NCBI GenBank assembly: GCA_012861695.1
Contig: JAAOOA010000033.1
Span: forward strand, 10,780,325-10,844,324
Direction: 5' to 3'
Source: Trematomus loennbergii
Taxonomy: Eukaryota; Chordata; Actinopteri; Perciformes; Nototheniidae
DNA: 64,000 nt
Shown here piece after piece: positions 11,346 to 25,100 of this stretch. The notes under the pieces are model-generated. The model saw only the letters and a list, made by a program, of their open reading frames with translations, was not told where the DNA came from and ran no database searches. The translations under genes were made by a program, and so were the position numbers. The first letter of the stretch is position 1. Each line of letters starts with the position of its first letter.

Positions 11346-14300
11346 GTAATCTTCTGTGTGTGTACTGTGGATGCATGTATGTACTGGTGGATATAAACGG
11401 TTTAGACATTCTACTCTAAACATTCAGTCATGCTTCATTGAGTGTTAGAAACTCCCAGGTTAATCTTTTGTGTTTCATCAAGACGGCTATAGGATTACAG
11501 AGTGGGTCTTGTGAGAATTAAAAGACTGTATGTTAATATAACACCATATCTGTTCAAAGTATATATGTTATAAAGACACAATACAACCAACGAACATTTT
11601 CATTAGCTTAGAGCTTTATCACAGCTCACTGAAGGTATGTTCAGACCGAGTCATGGTATTTATCTGTCAGGCCTCAAGCTGTGTATTAACGCCCCTCCCC
11701 ACTTCCTGGAATGCAAATGGCCCGGCAGATGAAGCAAACAAAGTCTCCACAAAGTGTTTCATTCACAACTTCCTACCTTGATTGCAAGACTCGCTGCTGT
11801 TGTATCAGGGTATTAAACTCTGCCTTCACCACACAGTTTTATGACACACTTGAAAAAGGTGCAGTGTTACAGAAACAAAAGAGAAATATGCGGTAAAGAT
11901 GAATTTTGACCCTGTATATCCGCTCTGAAGGTCTTGGACAGAGTCACCTCTCTTCATTAACCTGAGCTAACATCTCAGGTTACCTTTGACACGCCTGCTA
12001 TACAGCTTTGTTTGTGTCTTTGTTCATCAGGTTGGAGACTTTGGCGACGCCACCAACTGGCCGACTCCAGGGGAGATTGCAACTAAAGACATGCAGGTGG
12101 GTGTTTTTGTTTGTTTGAGAAGTGTTGACTCACAGGTTGGTAGATGTGCATTGTAGAGGAAACACTGATGACATGAGGGTGGTGTCTGTTAGGGACTTAA
12201 ACACCACGCAACTATTTCAATATTTGCTGATTGACGGCTAACGATCTCCTAAGCTCATTTTAGATGCTCATTTTAGATTCTCATTTGTACTTGCTTGATT
12301 TTTTTCTTTTATACACTTTGTTTGAGCAGTGTTAAAGAAGCCTAAAGTCCAATCATTATTTTGTGTTATCCTCTGATTGTTGTGCATCTATCAACTTTGA
12401 GCCAGCCTGGCCAGAACATGTGATAGGAGTTAAAAAAAAAAAAATGTCTCTGCCTTAAAGGAATGGACAATGGCACATATCTCATGTCTGCAGGACACAC
12501 TTGAGATAGGTGATCATAACAAAATCAAATATCATGATACTATTGATTTCCAGCAATGTGATAGTGTTGTATATGAATTGATGCTTTCATACAGAATTCA
12601 GTTTAAACTAGTGTTGTGGAGTACTGTCGGGGAAAAACTCCTTAAAGATCTTGTCCAACATAAGCGACAACACAGTGAGGTGTTTAGAAAAAGGAAATCT
12701 TAGTGGTTTCTAGTCCCAAATTATAATCTTTAGCAACCTTTCAGGGGGGCTATGATGTAGTGGATATGTGTCTTTTTGACTGGGTATTAGTGGTTGTTGC
12801 TGTAATCACACAGCAGCTAAACGGCACATCCAGACAGAGCAGCCTGCTCCTGCTGGCCCGACTCTGTGTCCTCAGTGCTGCATGTTTATTTTTTTTAAGG
12901 GTTAGTCACCACCGTGGCAGGGAAACAAATATGTCTGACCTTTAAGCGGGAACCTGCTAAATCAATCCCATTGCAAAAAGACAATCAGTAGTTTGGAAGA
13001 GAAGTTGAGAAATTAAGTAAAATCTCAGCCTGAGGGATTATTATGAGCGAATCCTTGCTGATAAAAGAATATAATTGAAATGAATCTTGCATGCGGTCTC
13101 ACTTACTGTTGATATACTTATTCAGTTACCTTTAGATTTAACTACAATACCATCAGGTCTATTCCATATATACATAGATACTGGGTACAGATATTAGTCT
13201 GATTGTTGAATGAAATAAACGCAAACAATTATAATTCAGGAAATAATGTATAGAAGAAATCTATTGTTTATTTGAAAACATTAAATATGCTATTTAACTA
13301 TTCATTTTCTCCGCTTCTCAATTGTGAGGGTTTGTGGCTTTTTATCCAATAATTAACTCGACAACCTTAGGGGTTTGTTGTTCATCGGACCAAACATTTA
13401 AAAATATCCCTTAGGCCTGTGATGTGGCATCTTTTCAATTTTCTAACATTCAAATAAATAAAGAAAAGGATTCAACAGAATAATCTTTAATGAAACAATT
13501 ATTGCAAACTGTTTTCTCCTCATTGCACATGGCCGGCTGTCTAATAGACCCTTGGTTGATGTAAGAAAAACTTGAAAAGCTTAAAGCCTTAAACACCTGC
13601 CGATATAAGCTCTACTACTGTGTACACACTCAACACACGTCCAACATACTGACCCCCTTCCCTTTATCCCTATTCTCTCTGTGAGGATGCGTTTAATTTG
13701 TGTCGCCTTACAGTAGCAGCAGTAGTCAGTCACTCCTCAGAGCCCCTTTCTATTTCTGATCTCTGGGCTATAGTGTGTCACCGGGAGATTGACCCGGTAA
13801 CCTCCCCTATTTTAGGCAGCTAGTTCTGGACGAACATGAGGGAGAGCTGCTTGTCCCCTTACTGTAAAATGTGGGTCACATAGTTAGAGCCAGGAATAAC
13901 CGGTGGCTTCGGTGGCAGAAATCATAGGTGGGGAGGGGTTCAGATACGGTGACCGAGGCCTGGGAAGGGATGCCCTTTTTAGGGATCCCCCTTCAATAAA
14001 CCAGACCTGGATCAGTGGTGGTGGTGGTGGTGGTGCTGCTGCTATTCTTAGGGGCTGGAGTTCACTGTCCACCACGTAACACTTAGAGGTGTCAATCAGC
14101 TGCTGAATTCCTCACATTATTCACACTGGGAAATGAACTTTGGTAAGGAGGGGTTTTCGATTAGGTTGTACTTAAGAGTTTTAAAGTTAGATTGAGATTT
14201 CATGCAATACATTGATTCTGTTAAACAATTTTCGGCTTGTGGCTGTTCTGCTTTACATGGGTTTGGGTAAGTTAAAAATGGGGTTGGAACATTTGATTAA

Positions 14301-16123
14301 ACAGATATTTCAAGCTTGAGAAAAGTTGGTCGACGACAAAGCGATTAAATCTGACATATTGTTGTAAGATGAATCGAATTATGAAATGTTTTAGTTGCAA
14401 CAACACTAACCACCTTTTATCAATTATAATGAGACCGATCAAAAGACACACTTTTCTCACCTAATACTTTTATAGATAGATAGATTTTTCCTCATTGGAA
14501 TAATTTTTTTTTTCCCAGACTTTAAATGCTGCATTGATGTCGGTTGCATACTAGTAACATATAGAAATATGTGATGTTATATTTTCCGGTGCTTCATATG
14601 CTCGGATAACGTTTTTTCACTAAAGAAACGTTATGTATTTTGCAACAGTCGACTGTTCGTTAAGCCCCACCCAATCACTTAATAACTGTTGCTATGCAGA
14701 TTTACCACACACAAGTCATTGTACCTATTGAAACAATCTGTCTTTGATTTCAAAGAGGTAGACAAAAGAAATATCTGAAATGACAACTGTGAACATTAAC
14801 TTCTTTTAGTTAATTTTATTTAAAAAAAATCAGGTTTGATTGTTTTATTTTAAATGATTAAAACCAGCTTTGGTTGCCAAGAGAGTTATCCTGCAGACGT
14901 GCTGTAGAGATGATGAGCACTCATGTCTCTTCTCTGACAAAAAAACAATGAAGAGAATTTTTCACAACTCTGATCTCAGCATTAAAGCAAATAAACAAAC
15001 AAAACTAAAAGTCACAAACACTGACCCTGGGCAACGTAGTCTGACTTGTTGTAAAGGTCTTAATAAGGCCTGTAGTAGGCCAGTACAGACATGATATATT
15101 GTGTTATTACTGTTATTTAGCTGTAAAGCCTCCTAGGCTATCAAGTATATCTCATCAGAGCTCCATGCTAAGCTCAATACTAACCACCTTAGAGGTTAAA
15201 TTAAAAGAACACATTCAGTGCAAAAATACAAGTAACAGACAAATCAAATGGGCTACTTCCAACATTTTTAATAAGAAGTCTTTGCAAAAATCTGAGTTCA
15301 GTGCACAGGGTGTGGATTTTATTTGTTTGTTGTGATGTTTTCGACCCATTTTGTTGTCTGTTTCGTGTCCAGAGTAAAATGATTGTCACTATAGTTTTTG
15401 TTTCTTTTTACGGTTGGTGTTTCTGCGGATGTGCTTAGGAGACTGTAACAGAAGTTTCATCAGTGGCTTCCTGTGGCAGAAGGAGAATGAATCAGCATCC
15501 CTCTGATCTTAGCAGTGCCATCAACATTTCCTCAACCATTACACCGCATTTCTTTATTGAGTCATGAAAAACCCTCACACCTGAGCTATAAACACTCTTC
15601 TAATCTAATGGCTCATTTCTGTCACTTCACACACCTCTGTCCTCACTAAAAGTAAACTTCTATTATTCCTGTCTGTCCAAAGTCTAAAGCAATAAACCAC
15701 AGTAATGTTTCCTCATCTTACATGTAAGGACACATTAGCCATTTAGCCACTGAGATGATATGGGATGTACTTTATAAAACCCTGAGGGAGCTTAGTGGAC
15801 TTGGAAGCAGCAGAGCTTTTGTAGCATCCATTTGGCTTTTATATTGTTTGATGGCAACAGGAAGGAGTGTATGGTCCTTGGGTTGTTGAAGAGCAGCACT
15901 ACAAATGCAAGCTTTTGAAGAGGCAATAGTAATGTTTTTTTTACTCCAGCCATTATACAAAATTAAAAGATTATAACTGCAGAGGCTTGAAAGGATTTGT
16001 AACACTTGCTAAAGTGCCTGAACAGTCCCTAAATATTGAAGGTTTATGTCACGTCCATTTCTAACTACTAACAGAAGAGCTTTTTCTTTAAATCAATGTT
16101 AATACATTTTCTTCATACAGTGT

Positions 16124-16158
<35 letters not shown>

Positions 16159-19100
16159 CATCATGGTCCACCTCATTGTCTCTAAACTGCTCTTCCCTCC
16201 CTCTGTTCAGATCGAGGCAGTGACACGGACGGTGTCCTGCCCGCCGACTGTCAAGCAGGTCAGAGACTCATGGAGATCCACTGTAAGTTCCACCTGCAGC
16301 CTGTGAAACCTGCTGCTAAAAAAAACTTTAAATGATCCACCACACAAAGAAAGAAACATAAAACAATGTCGTAGTTAGTTAAAACCGGCTTAAAGTAAAA
16401 TTGATTACAAAAAGTCAGGAGAATGAATGAATTAGCCTAGCTTGCTAACGTTAACACTGCAATGTCCACCCTGCACACTCAATGCTTTGGTCATCCCACG
16501 TTATTCAAAGGAGGGTTTTATTAGTTTATTTGACCTAATAAGTCCCCAGTCTCCATGTCAAAAAGGCTTATTTCTAGGGGCCATGTGATCACACCATCCA
16601 AAATCCATACGAAAAACGAATTTCTTCCCCATTTCCCACAATTGTACTTTCTTAAACTGGAGTGTTGACTCTTTTAGAAATGTTTTTATTTATTTATTTT
16701 GTATTTGATGGCCTGAACCAGCACACAAACTTTATAAAAAATAGTATTGAGAATAACACAAACGAGAGCCCAAATTAAATACAATTAAATGTAATTGTAG
16801 GTGTAATATTCAGCTTTCTAAACTCATTTCAGCTTTCTAAACTCATTTGATACCAGTCAAATCAAAATCATTGTAAAGCCACTATATTTCATAAAGGTTA
16901 TAATTTGCGCAAAAGGGCTTGCTTCTCTTAAGGTTTTATTGGGACATTGGTTTAACAAAGGTATTAAGAAAATTACTGCATGTTTGAAGTGGATCCTTGA
17001 GTTCAGAGTGAACAGATTAGTTGATGATTTTATACTTTCAAGACCGAGCAGGTCACAGCGGGTGTGGACAGAGTTTATTGCTGCTTGAAATGTGTCGAAC
17101 CTCTAATTAGTTACTCCTCGAGTAAAACGCTTTGCATGACTTCTATGCAAACCCCTCAGTAGTATCAAACTTTGCATATATGAGCGTTGGTGATAGCTGA
17201 GCTGCTGTAGCACACAAGTGTCCGAACTCTGTTTGATTTGTATAAACTGAGATATCAGTTCTGTGAGAAAAAGATAAGCTAAGGCGATTCACCAGTCTGC
17301 CTGTTACTGCGGGTTAGTGGACACTGCTATTACTTGATATTAGGGCTGCACGATATTGGAAAAATCTGACATTGCGATTTTTTTTCCCCTGCGATATATA
17401 TTGCGATATGAAAAAATACAGGAATTGAAGAAAAGAGAGTTTTTTTGGCCCGCAAACCATCCTTTCTTGAACTTTAATGCTATACAATTAGTATTTTTCT
17501 AACTATATTTAACCGGATGAAGGATTTTAGTCACGGGCGTCTGGATCTTAAGTTTTCAGAGCAACAAGCTGAGCTAGCTCGGTTAGCAGCGCCGAACTGC
17601 CCTGGAGAAACACATGAAACTACTTTATTCAGTGTTTTTACCTTTAATCACCGGGTCCGTTTGCTTTGGAGATTTGGTTGTGATTGGTGGTTTGCTGTGC
17701 ATGCAGAGCCTGCATGTCACTCACTCAAGTACCCATGACATGAGAGCCGCGCGAGTTTTCCTTTTGTAGCAAGCAGCAACATGACGTGTTTGAGTTAATT
17801 TGCCTACTTAATATCGCACGTCCTAAAAAAATATATAATATTAAAAAACAATTATGAAAGAAATCGCACGTCCTGCGATGTGAATATTGCGCATGCGCAT
17901 ATCGCGATTATCGTCACGACACGATATATCGTGCAGCCCTACTTGATATCAAATATAATGAGACCGAACAAAAGACACACTTTTCTCAATGATTTTAATT
18001 TACCTAATACTTTTAATCTCAGTTTTATTTATAGATTTTTCCTCATTGGAATAATTTATTTGTATTTATTTAGGTATTTTTTCCACAGACTTGAAATGCT
18101 GCATTGATGACTGTTGGTTACTAGTAACATATAGAAATATTTGATGTTATATTTTCCGGTGCTTCATATGCTCGGATAAAGTTCTTTCACTAAAGAAACG
18201 TTATGTATTTTGCAACAGTCGACTGTTCGTTAAGCCCCACCCAATCACTTAATAACTGTTGCTATGCAGATTTACCACACACAAGTCATTGTACCTATTG
18301 AAACAATCTGTCTTTGATTTCAAAGAGGTAGACAAAAGAAATATCTGAAATGACAACTGTGAACATTAACTTCTTTTAGTTACCAGTTCAGTACCAGAAA
18401 TAGTAACAGTTAAAACATTTATTTTAAATGATTAAAAACATCTTAGGTTGCCCGGAGAGTTATCCTGCACAAGTGCTGTAGAGATGATGAGCACTCATGT
18501 CTCTTCTCTGACTAAAAAACAATGAAGAGAATTTTTCACAACTCTGATCTCAGCATTAAAGCAAATAAACAAACAAAACTAAAAGTCACAAACACTGACC
18601 CTGGGCAACGTAGTCTGACTTGTTAGGTCTTAATAAGGCCTGTTGTAGGCCAGTACAGACATGATATATTGTGTTATTACTGTTATGCAGCTATAAAGCC
18701 TCCTAGGATATCAAGTATATCTCATCAGAGCTCTGCCAACTGCTTTAGCATGCTAAGAAGCTTGACATAACTAGCATAGAAACATATTCACTTGATGGGG
18801 GAGGGGTTAAGCGAGCGGTCCATAGCATGACCGTTATTTTTATGTGCATGTTTAACCAACAAAATATATGGTGTTAAGCTTGGATTTCATTTGCAGAATG
18901 GGAAAATAACTGAATATGTAAGAATACGACTTTGTATCTGTGGCACCATTTTAAATCAATTTCATGTCCAGTAAAATGTAGGGCTGTGCGATTATGGCAA
19001 AAATCATAATCACGATTATTTTGGTCAATAATTGATATCACGATTATTAAAAACGATTATCCATTTACTTTGAAAACATCCATATATTGAAAAAAAAATG

Positions 19101-22100
19101 TTGAACAGTATGTTTTTAACAGTTGATTACCCTGAACTTTAAGTATAATTCAACAGAAAAACCAAAAAAAAAAAAAGATATTACATTTTTTTTTTTTTTT
19201 TTTAATAAAAATAATAATCGTTTTATTTCGATTACATTGTTTTCGTAATCGTTGCAAGCCAAAATCGTAATCGAGATTAAAATACGATTAATTGCACAGC
19301 CCTAGTAAAATGTGTATTACCCCCAAATTGTTTTGTGCAATTTCCCCAATAACTCTTGTTTTGTTTGAATAGGTCTTCAGTCTCCTGTGAAAGATTGAAC
19401 TGTTTCTCCAGCTCTTTTCTAAATGTCTGACTCTGTTTCCTCTGCAGGCTCCTAAGAAGCCGACGACAGTCAAGAAGGAGTCAAAGGAGTCAAAGGAGTC
19501 AAAGGAGTCGAAGGAGTCGAAGGAGAAGAGGGAGAGCAACGAGGAGAGCAAGGAGAACCTGAAGGCCAAGTCGGACGACTCTGGAGAGGAGAAGAACGGC
19601 GACGATGACTCTCAGAAGAACGGACCCAAGACAAAAAAAGGTAAATATGGATTAAGCAGGTGGCCTGTTTGCATGCTGAAAGAACAAATTGTTAATAATC
19701 AAAAGTAGCATGTGCTAATGCGTGCATATTAAAAGTACTTGGTGTAAAAACGGTTATCAAGATTGGTCAAATATTTATTGTAACCCCCAACTTCACTGGC
19801 ATTTTGTCTTAATCACTTTTTTTATGAAAAGTCTAACCTCTGTCATATTTTTACCCTAAATCCAAAGGTTTTAGGGTTAAATAACAAATAGCTTTGTTTA
19901 AGTTTGAATAAATTCCCAATGCGCAAATTATTACAATGCAATAAATGTAATGAGCAAGTTTTAATACAGCTACCTTTAAAAAAAAATGTGGATCCATAGC
20001 AGACGACTTAAGCAGGGCTCAACGCTAACTTTTAAAAGTGGTTGCCAGGCTGGCAACCAGGCATCAGCTTTTGGTTGCCAAAACTGAAAATACGGTTGCC
20101 ATTTTTAGTCACCTTATATTTTAAATAATTAAGATATTATACAGTTATACATCAACTTAATAATGAAAATGTGACACAAAAGAATGTTCAAATGCTTTAT
20201 TACAATAAGTAATTAACACAATTATGTGAAACTTAAGTGGTAGTAAACTTGTCCACCCTCAATTGCTGGTATACAAAATACCAGTAGTGCAGCTGCTGTC
20301 ATGTTCTTCACAGATCCCTCACAAATGAATTGAGCAAGTCACTAGTTTCTTGGTCATCCGTTGTCTCCCTTTCAAATTCTTGACCTTTGTGCTGACCCCC
20401 ACCATAGATCCATTGGCCCTTCAGCATTGAAGTCTTGGATTGGCCAGACTAATACATTTCTAATGTTAAATAAATGAAAACCATTCACAGTTAAGAATTA
20501 GATAATAATTATTAATGCTGTAAATTACCTTTAATATGTCTAAACTATATTTAAAATGTGTTACAAATATAATCAGTTCTATAAAAAGGTATGCCAATAT
20601 TTTCCTATGGTAAAGTTTCGTTTTGCACTTTTATTTTGGTAGTAATAAGACCGGGACTCTTATTTTGAAGGAACTTTTACCAGAAGTGAATGGACAACGG
20701 AGCAGAATGTACATATATTTCGCCTCCCAGGACTTTACAAATGTCCGCTTTTCGTTCGGGTTTACCTTGCGCTTTATCAGTTGAATCACTTTGAACATTC
20801 GTTTGAGATGTTGACGGGTTGGCCGAACTTTTTACCCCACAGTCAAACAACTTAATTTGCTTCGCCATTTTTTGTAATACAAACACACGGCGCACCGCAC
20901 ACGCGAGTAAACGTGCATCGCTTTCTGGCTCCGTAATCACACCAATGCACGTGCAACTTAAGTATCAGGTTCCGACTGGTCACAACAATAATTAAATATC
21001 ACTCTTAATACAACAAATAATTAACATTTTTCTATTTTGGGGTGCACATTTTGCTGTTTGCTGTCCTTATTTCTTTATGTTAAAAACTGGTTGCCACTGA
21101 TGGCAACCAAAGGCCAAGAAGTGGTTGACATTTTTACTGAATGGTTGCCAATGGCAACCTGGTTTGTGATGGCTTCCTGTTGTAGTTTAATCCTTTTTAT
21201 TACTGCCAAAACTAAACTGCCTGACAGCGGGTGTTTTCTGACCCTCCGACATGATTACCCTCAGTGCGCCCAGAAAGTGTTTGTTGTGGGGGGGGCGGGC
21301 TGGGCTGGGCTGGCTGGGCTGGGCTGATTAGGTTTGGTTTGGTTATCATCAGCCTTTTTTATTTCCAGAAACAATACTGGCATACAGAATGTGATGGTGA
21401 GGATTTCACCACAGACCACCACTTTCTTTAGCTACCAGTTTAGTTATGTGTTTTCTGAACTTTTCTATAAGCATATCCCTTTTTACATATTTTGAGGATT
21501 AGTCTGTTTTAATTAATTAAAAACATTCCACATCGCCGAGAGATGTATCAATCAGATTTAACATGCAGACGTGCTGTAGAGATGATGAGCACTCATGTCT
21601 CTTCTCTGACTAAAAATCAATGAAGAGAATTTTTACAACTCTGATCTCAGCAATGAAGCAAGTAATTACAGATTTAAACCCTTAATTAGGAGCGGCTGAC
21701 TAATTTTAGAATAGGTGTTTTTGGCTATAGTTTGATGTTAACTCTGAGGGGGGTTGAAGCTTGAATACGCACAAATATTTTTTATTATTAGTTTGCAGTT
21801 CCACAAACTAATTCCCCACATTGCTGCTGTCAAAATCTCATAGTGAATAAAGCGTTTTGAGCTTGTTTTGATATTATTCCAGCAGTCATTTGCATGTTGT
21901 TGCTCCTGTAGCAGTGACTCAGCCACAATCTTTGTCTTTTTCCCCTTTATTCTCTCCCTCCTACCCTACCTCCCTCTCCTTCTCTTACCTGCTCAGTCAG
22001 CAGATAGACACAGGGCCACGTCACTTAAACCTGGCCGTCATTTCCTCTCGCTGCTTGTGTGTTATCTGTCACACACTCACCCACACAAACCCCCCTAAAC

Positions 22101-25100
22101 CAGATTGTGTTTTAACAGCAGAACACTAATGCATCCTGCTGGCCGGCAGAGGTACTGCAGAGGCCTTTGTGCTCTTTGACCAACACAAAGACTCAGCACT
22201 TTTAGAGTCACAATTAGTTATGATGAACGTTCTAAAAGCAGTACCCTCAAATAAACAATGACTATCTCTCCCAAACAGTCATCTTGATATGAGGTATTTG
22301 CAGGTCACTAAGTTTTAAAATACTTTATCAGTTAGCAAAAATGGCTTAAAAGGTGTCAATGCTTTCAAAATACTTACATTTATTTGCGTTTTTAAAATGT
22401 GGTTGATGCTCATCTGCTTCTTTAAAATATATATTTATTTAATATTTAAAAAATCACAGTATAATTTTAAAATCTTAAATTGTTGCAGGAAAAAGTAATC
22501 AAAAAGAACAGTGCCCCCTTTTTAGCTTACTTATATATTTCCAAAACATTTGGTTCAAATGAGAAATAACAATTATTATGACAAATAAATGATTGAGGTG
22601 ATGACTACAGACACCTTCCTCAATACAGCTGAATTAGTGTCTAAATGACAAATGTTTGCTAACGGCGTTGCCTCTTTCTGTCGTTACAAATAGGAAACAA
22701 GCAGAAGTGGGTTCCCCTGATGATCGAGGTGAAGTCCGAGGGTCCCAGGGAGCGTTCGGCCTCCAGGAACAACAGCCGGCAGAACGAAAACCCCCGTCTG
22801 CCCCCCAACGCCAGGAACGACCTCAGAGGTCAGTGTGTTCAGGTCACTTTCTGCAGTACAGATGCTCTTACAGAAGTCTGACAAAGGCAGTGCTGAAACA
22901 CTGAACAACACATTCTTTAGTAGCTGTTTTTCCTAGTCTTTGTCTGCAGTGCAGACTTTTCAATCAAATCTGACCTTCAGACGTGCTGAAGAAGTGATGA
23001 GATCTTCATGTCTCTTCTCTGACTAAATATCAATGAAGATAACCTTTCACAACTCTGATCTCAGCATTTAAGCAAACAATACAACTGAAATAACCTTACC
23101 TAGCTGGTTCAACACGAAGATTTAAATGCCAGGAGATATTGACTCTAGTTTTACTGTTTGACGTGTGACAGCAGATTTAAATTGGTTGTACAGGATATGT
23201 CGGTATAACTGCATCTGCTTGAGACGGTGTGCATGACTCAGCAGCAGGATGTGGACCGATCTGCTTCTGCTTTGATAACCCTGCTCTTTAAATGTACATT
23301 TATCAAGGAAAGGAAGTGTGTGTGTGTGTGTAGCATAGAGGAGATTCTATCTTGATATGCAGGATTTCAAGTTAAAAGTAACCTTCTTTTGATCAAAATC
23401 AGCAATGGTTATGCAGACGATTCTGCCAAAACGATTTGACAGTGTTTCTACTGTGCTGCTGTGTTTGTGCTAAAGGCTGTTTGTTTCCCTGCAGACTGGC
23501 ACAGTCAAAAGTACGAGCGGGAGTGGCGTGACGACCACGACGAGGTGTCCAGCGTGAAGAGCGAGGGAGCGCCTTTCCGAGGAGGGTTCAGAGGTCGAGG
23601 ACGTGGAAGAGGGAGAGGCCGGGGAAGAGGCAGAGGAAGAGGTATGTTTGGGGGTTTTTCTTCATACTTATAGAAACAAATGTTAAATAGAACTGAGTAA
23701 TACAACAATAGATGTAAAAAAAAAGTAACTTTCTTTTTTTGTTTACTGAAATATGGAGGTTAGAATTTCCTCATTTTGTGTGTGTTGGTTAGGAGTAGAG
23801 ACTTATTTTAGTACCATTTTAGTTACTCGACAGTGTAACAAATGATAAAGAATGTGTAATTTTGATGTTGACACTCAAACATTAAGAATGTAGAGTGAGA
23901 TAAGGTAAGATGGATAAGGTTTGTACAAACTGACACACAGGATGAAAAGTCGTATACGCATAATCTTAGTAGTTAGCTTATGGCTATTTTTGTTAAACAT
24001 AATAAAATAAAAATGTCTCTTATCTCATTTGGAGATGTATGGGTCAAATGTAGCCTTCAGACGTGCTGTAGAGATGATGAGATCTTCATGTCTCTTCTCT
24101 GACTAAACATCAATGAAGATACTTTTCACAACTCTGATCTCAGCATTTAAGCAAGTATGTTTTCATGGCCACAGGACAGCTCAGTGGTTAGTGCTCAGAC
24201 TGCCAGGTCTGCAGATCATCAAGCACTGTCCCCCCTTTCAATGCTGCATCTACAAATAAAGGCACTCTCTGGCCTGATTTAAACAAAACTAAAAACAATT
24301 TCTTGCGGGAAATGTTGTTTTCAGTCTCTCAAATATGGAGATTTAGATGTCAAATAAAACTAATTATTAATATAGGAAATAATTGGTGGATTAATGGCTA
24401 CAATAAGTTATAATCAATTACAGCCCTGAAGTTGTATTGTTCAGCAGTAATAATGAATGGTAGTGCAATTCCCTACGAACAGTGGGGTTAATATCTTTCT
24501 GGTAAGAAAACATTTTTAGTAGGACCATCACAGTTTCTTGCAATCAGACACATGACACTGTTGCTTTTGAATGGTTAAAGACATGAAACAACAACGTGTG
24601 GCTTTGGGAAGCTATGACTGGTACATGCGTAACAAGCTGCAATGTGTATTATTCACACATTTCACCTACTGCAGACTAAAGTTTCATAGCACACAGACAT
24701 GAGAGTAGCATCAATCCTCATGTATTTTAAACCTGACATATTCTGTCTAGTTTTGGTAATGTTTTGGCTGACTCTGCTCTCAAACTGGGTGGTTGGCGAC
24801 CCTCGCTGGCCCCACGGAGGGTACGGAGAAAACAGAAAGTGCAATAACAAGCAGTGAGTGTTGGAAAGAGGTGAGGCAAGTTGGATCCAGCAGCAGAAGC
24901 AGGTTTCCCCGAAGGCCTGTTAGTTTTGGCAGGTTCTCCTTTCTCTTCCCTCGCTGTGTTTCACTTTCTTTTTATACACATTGTCTTTTCTTACTCTATT
25001 CCCTCTTCTTTATTTTCCTATTAACTCTCTCGGTTTTCAGCCTCCTCTTTCACAAAACCCTGCTCCAGACTGAGATGGTGAAAGCACTTCTCCCTTTTCT

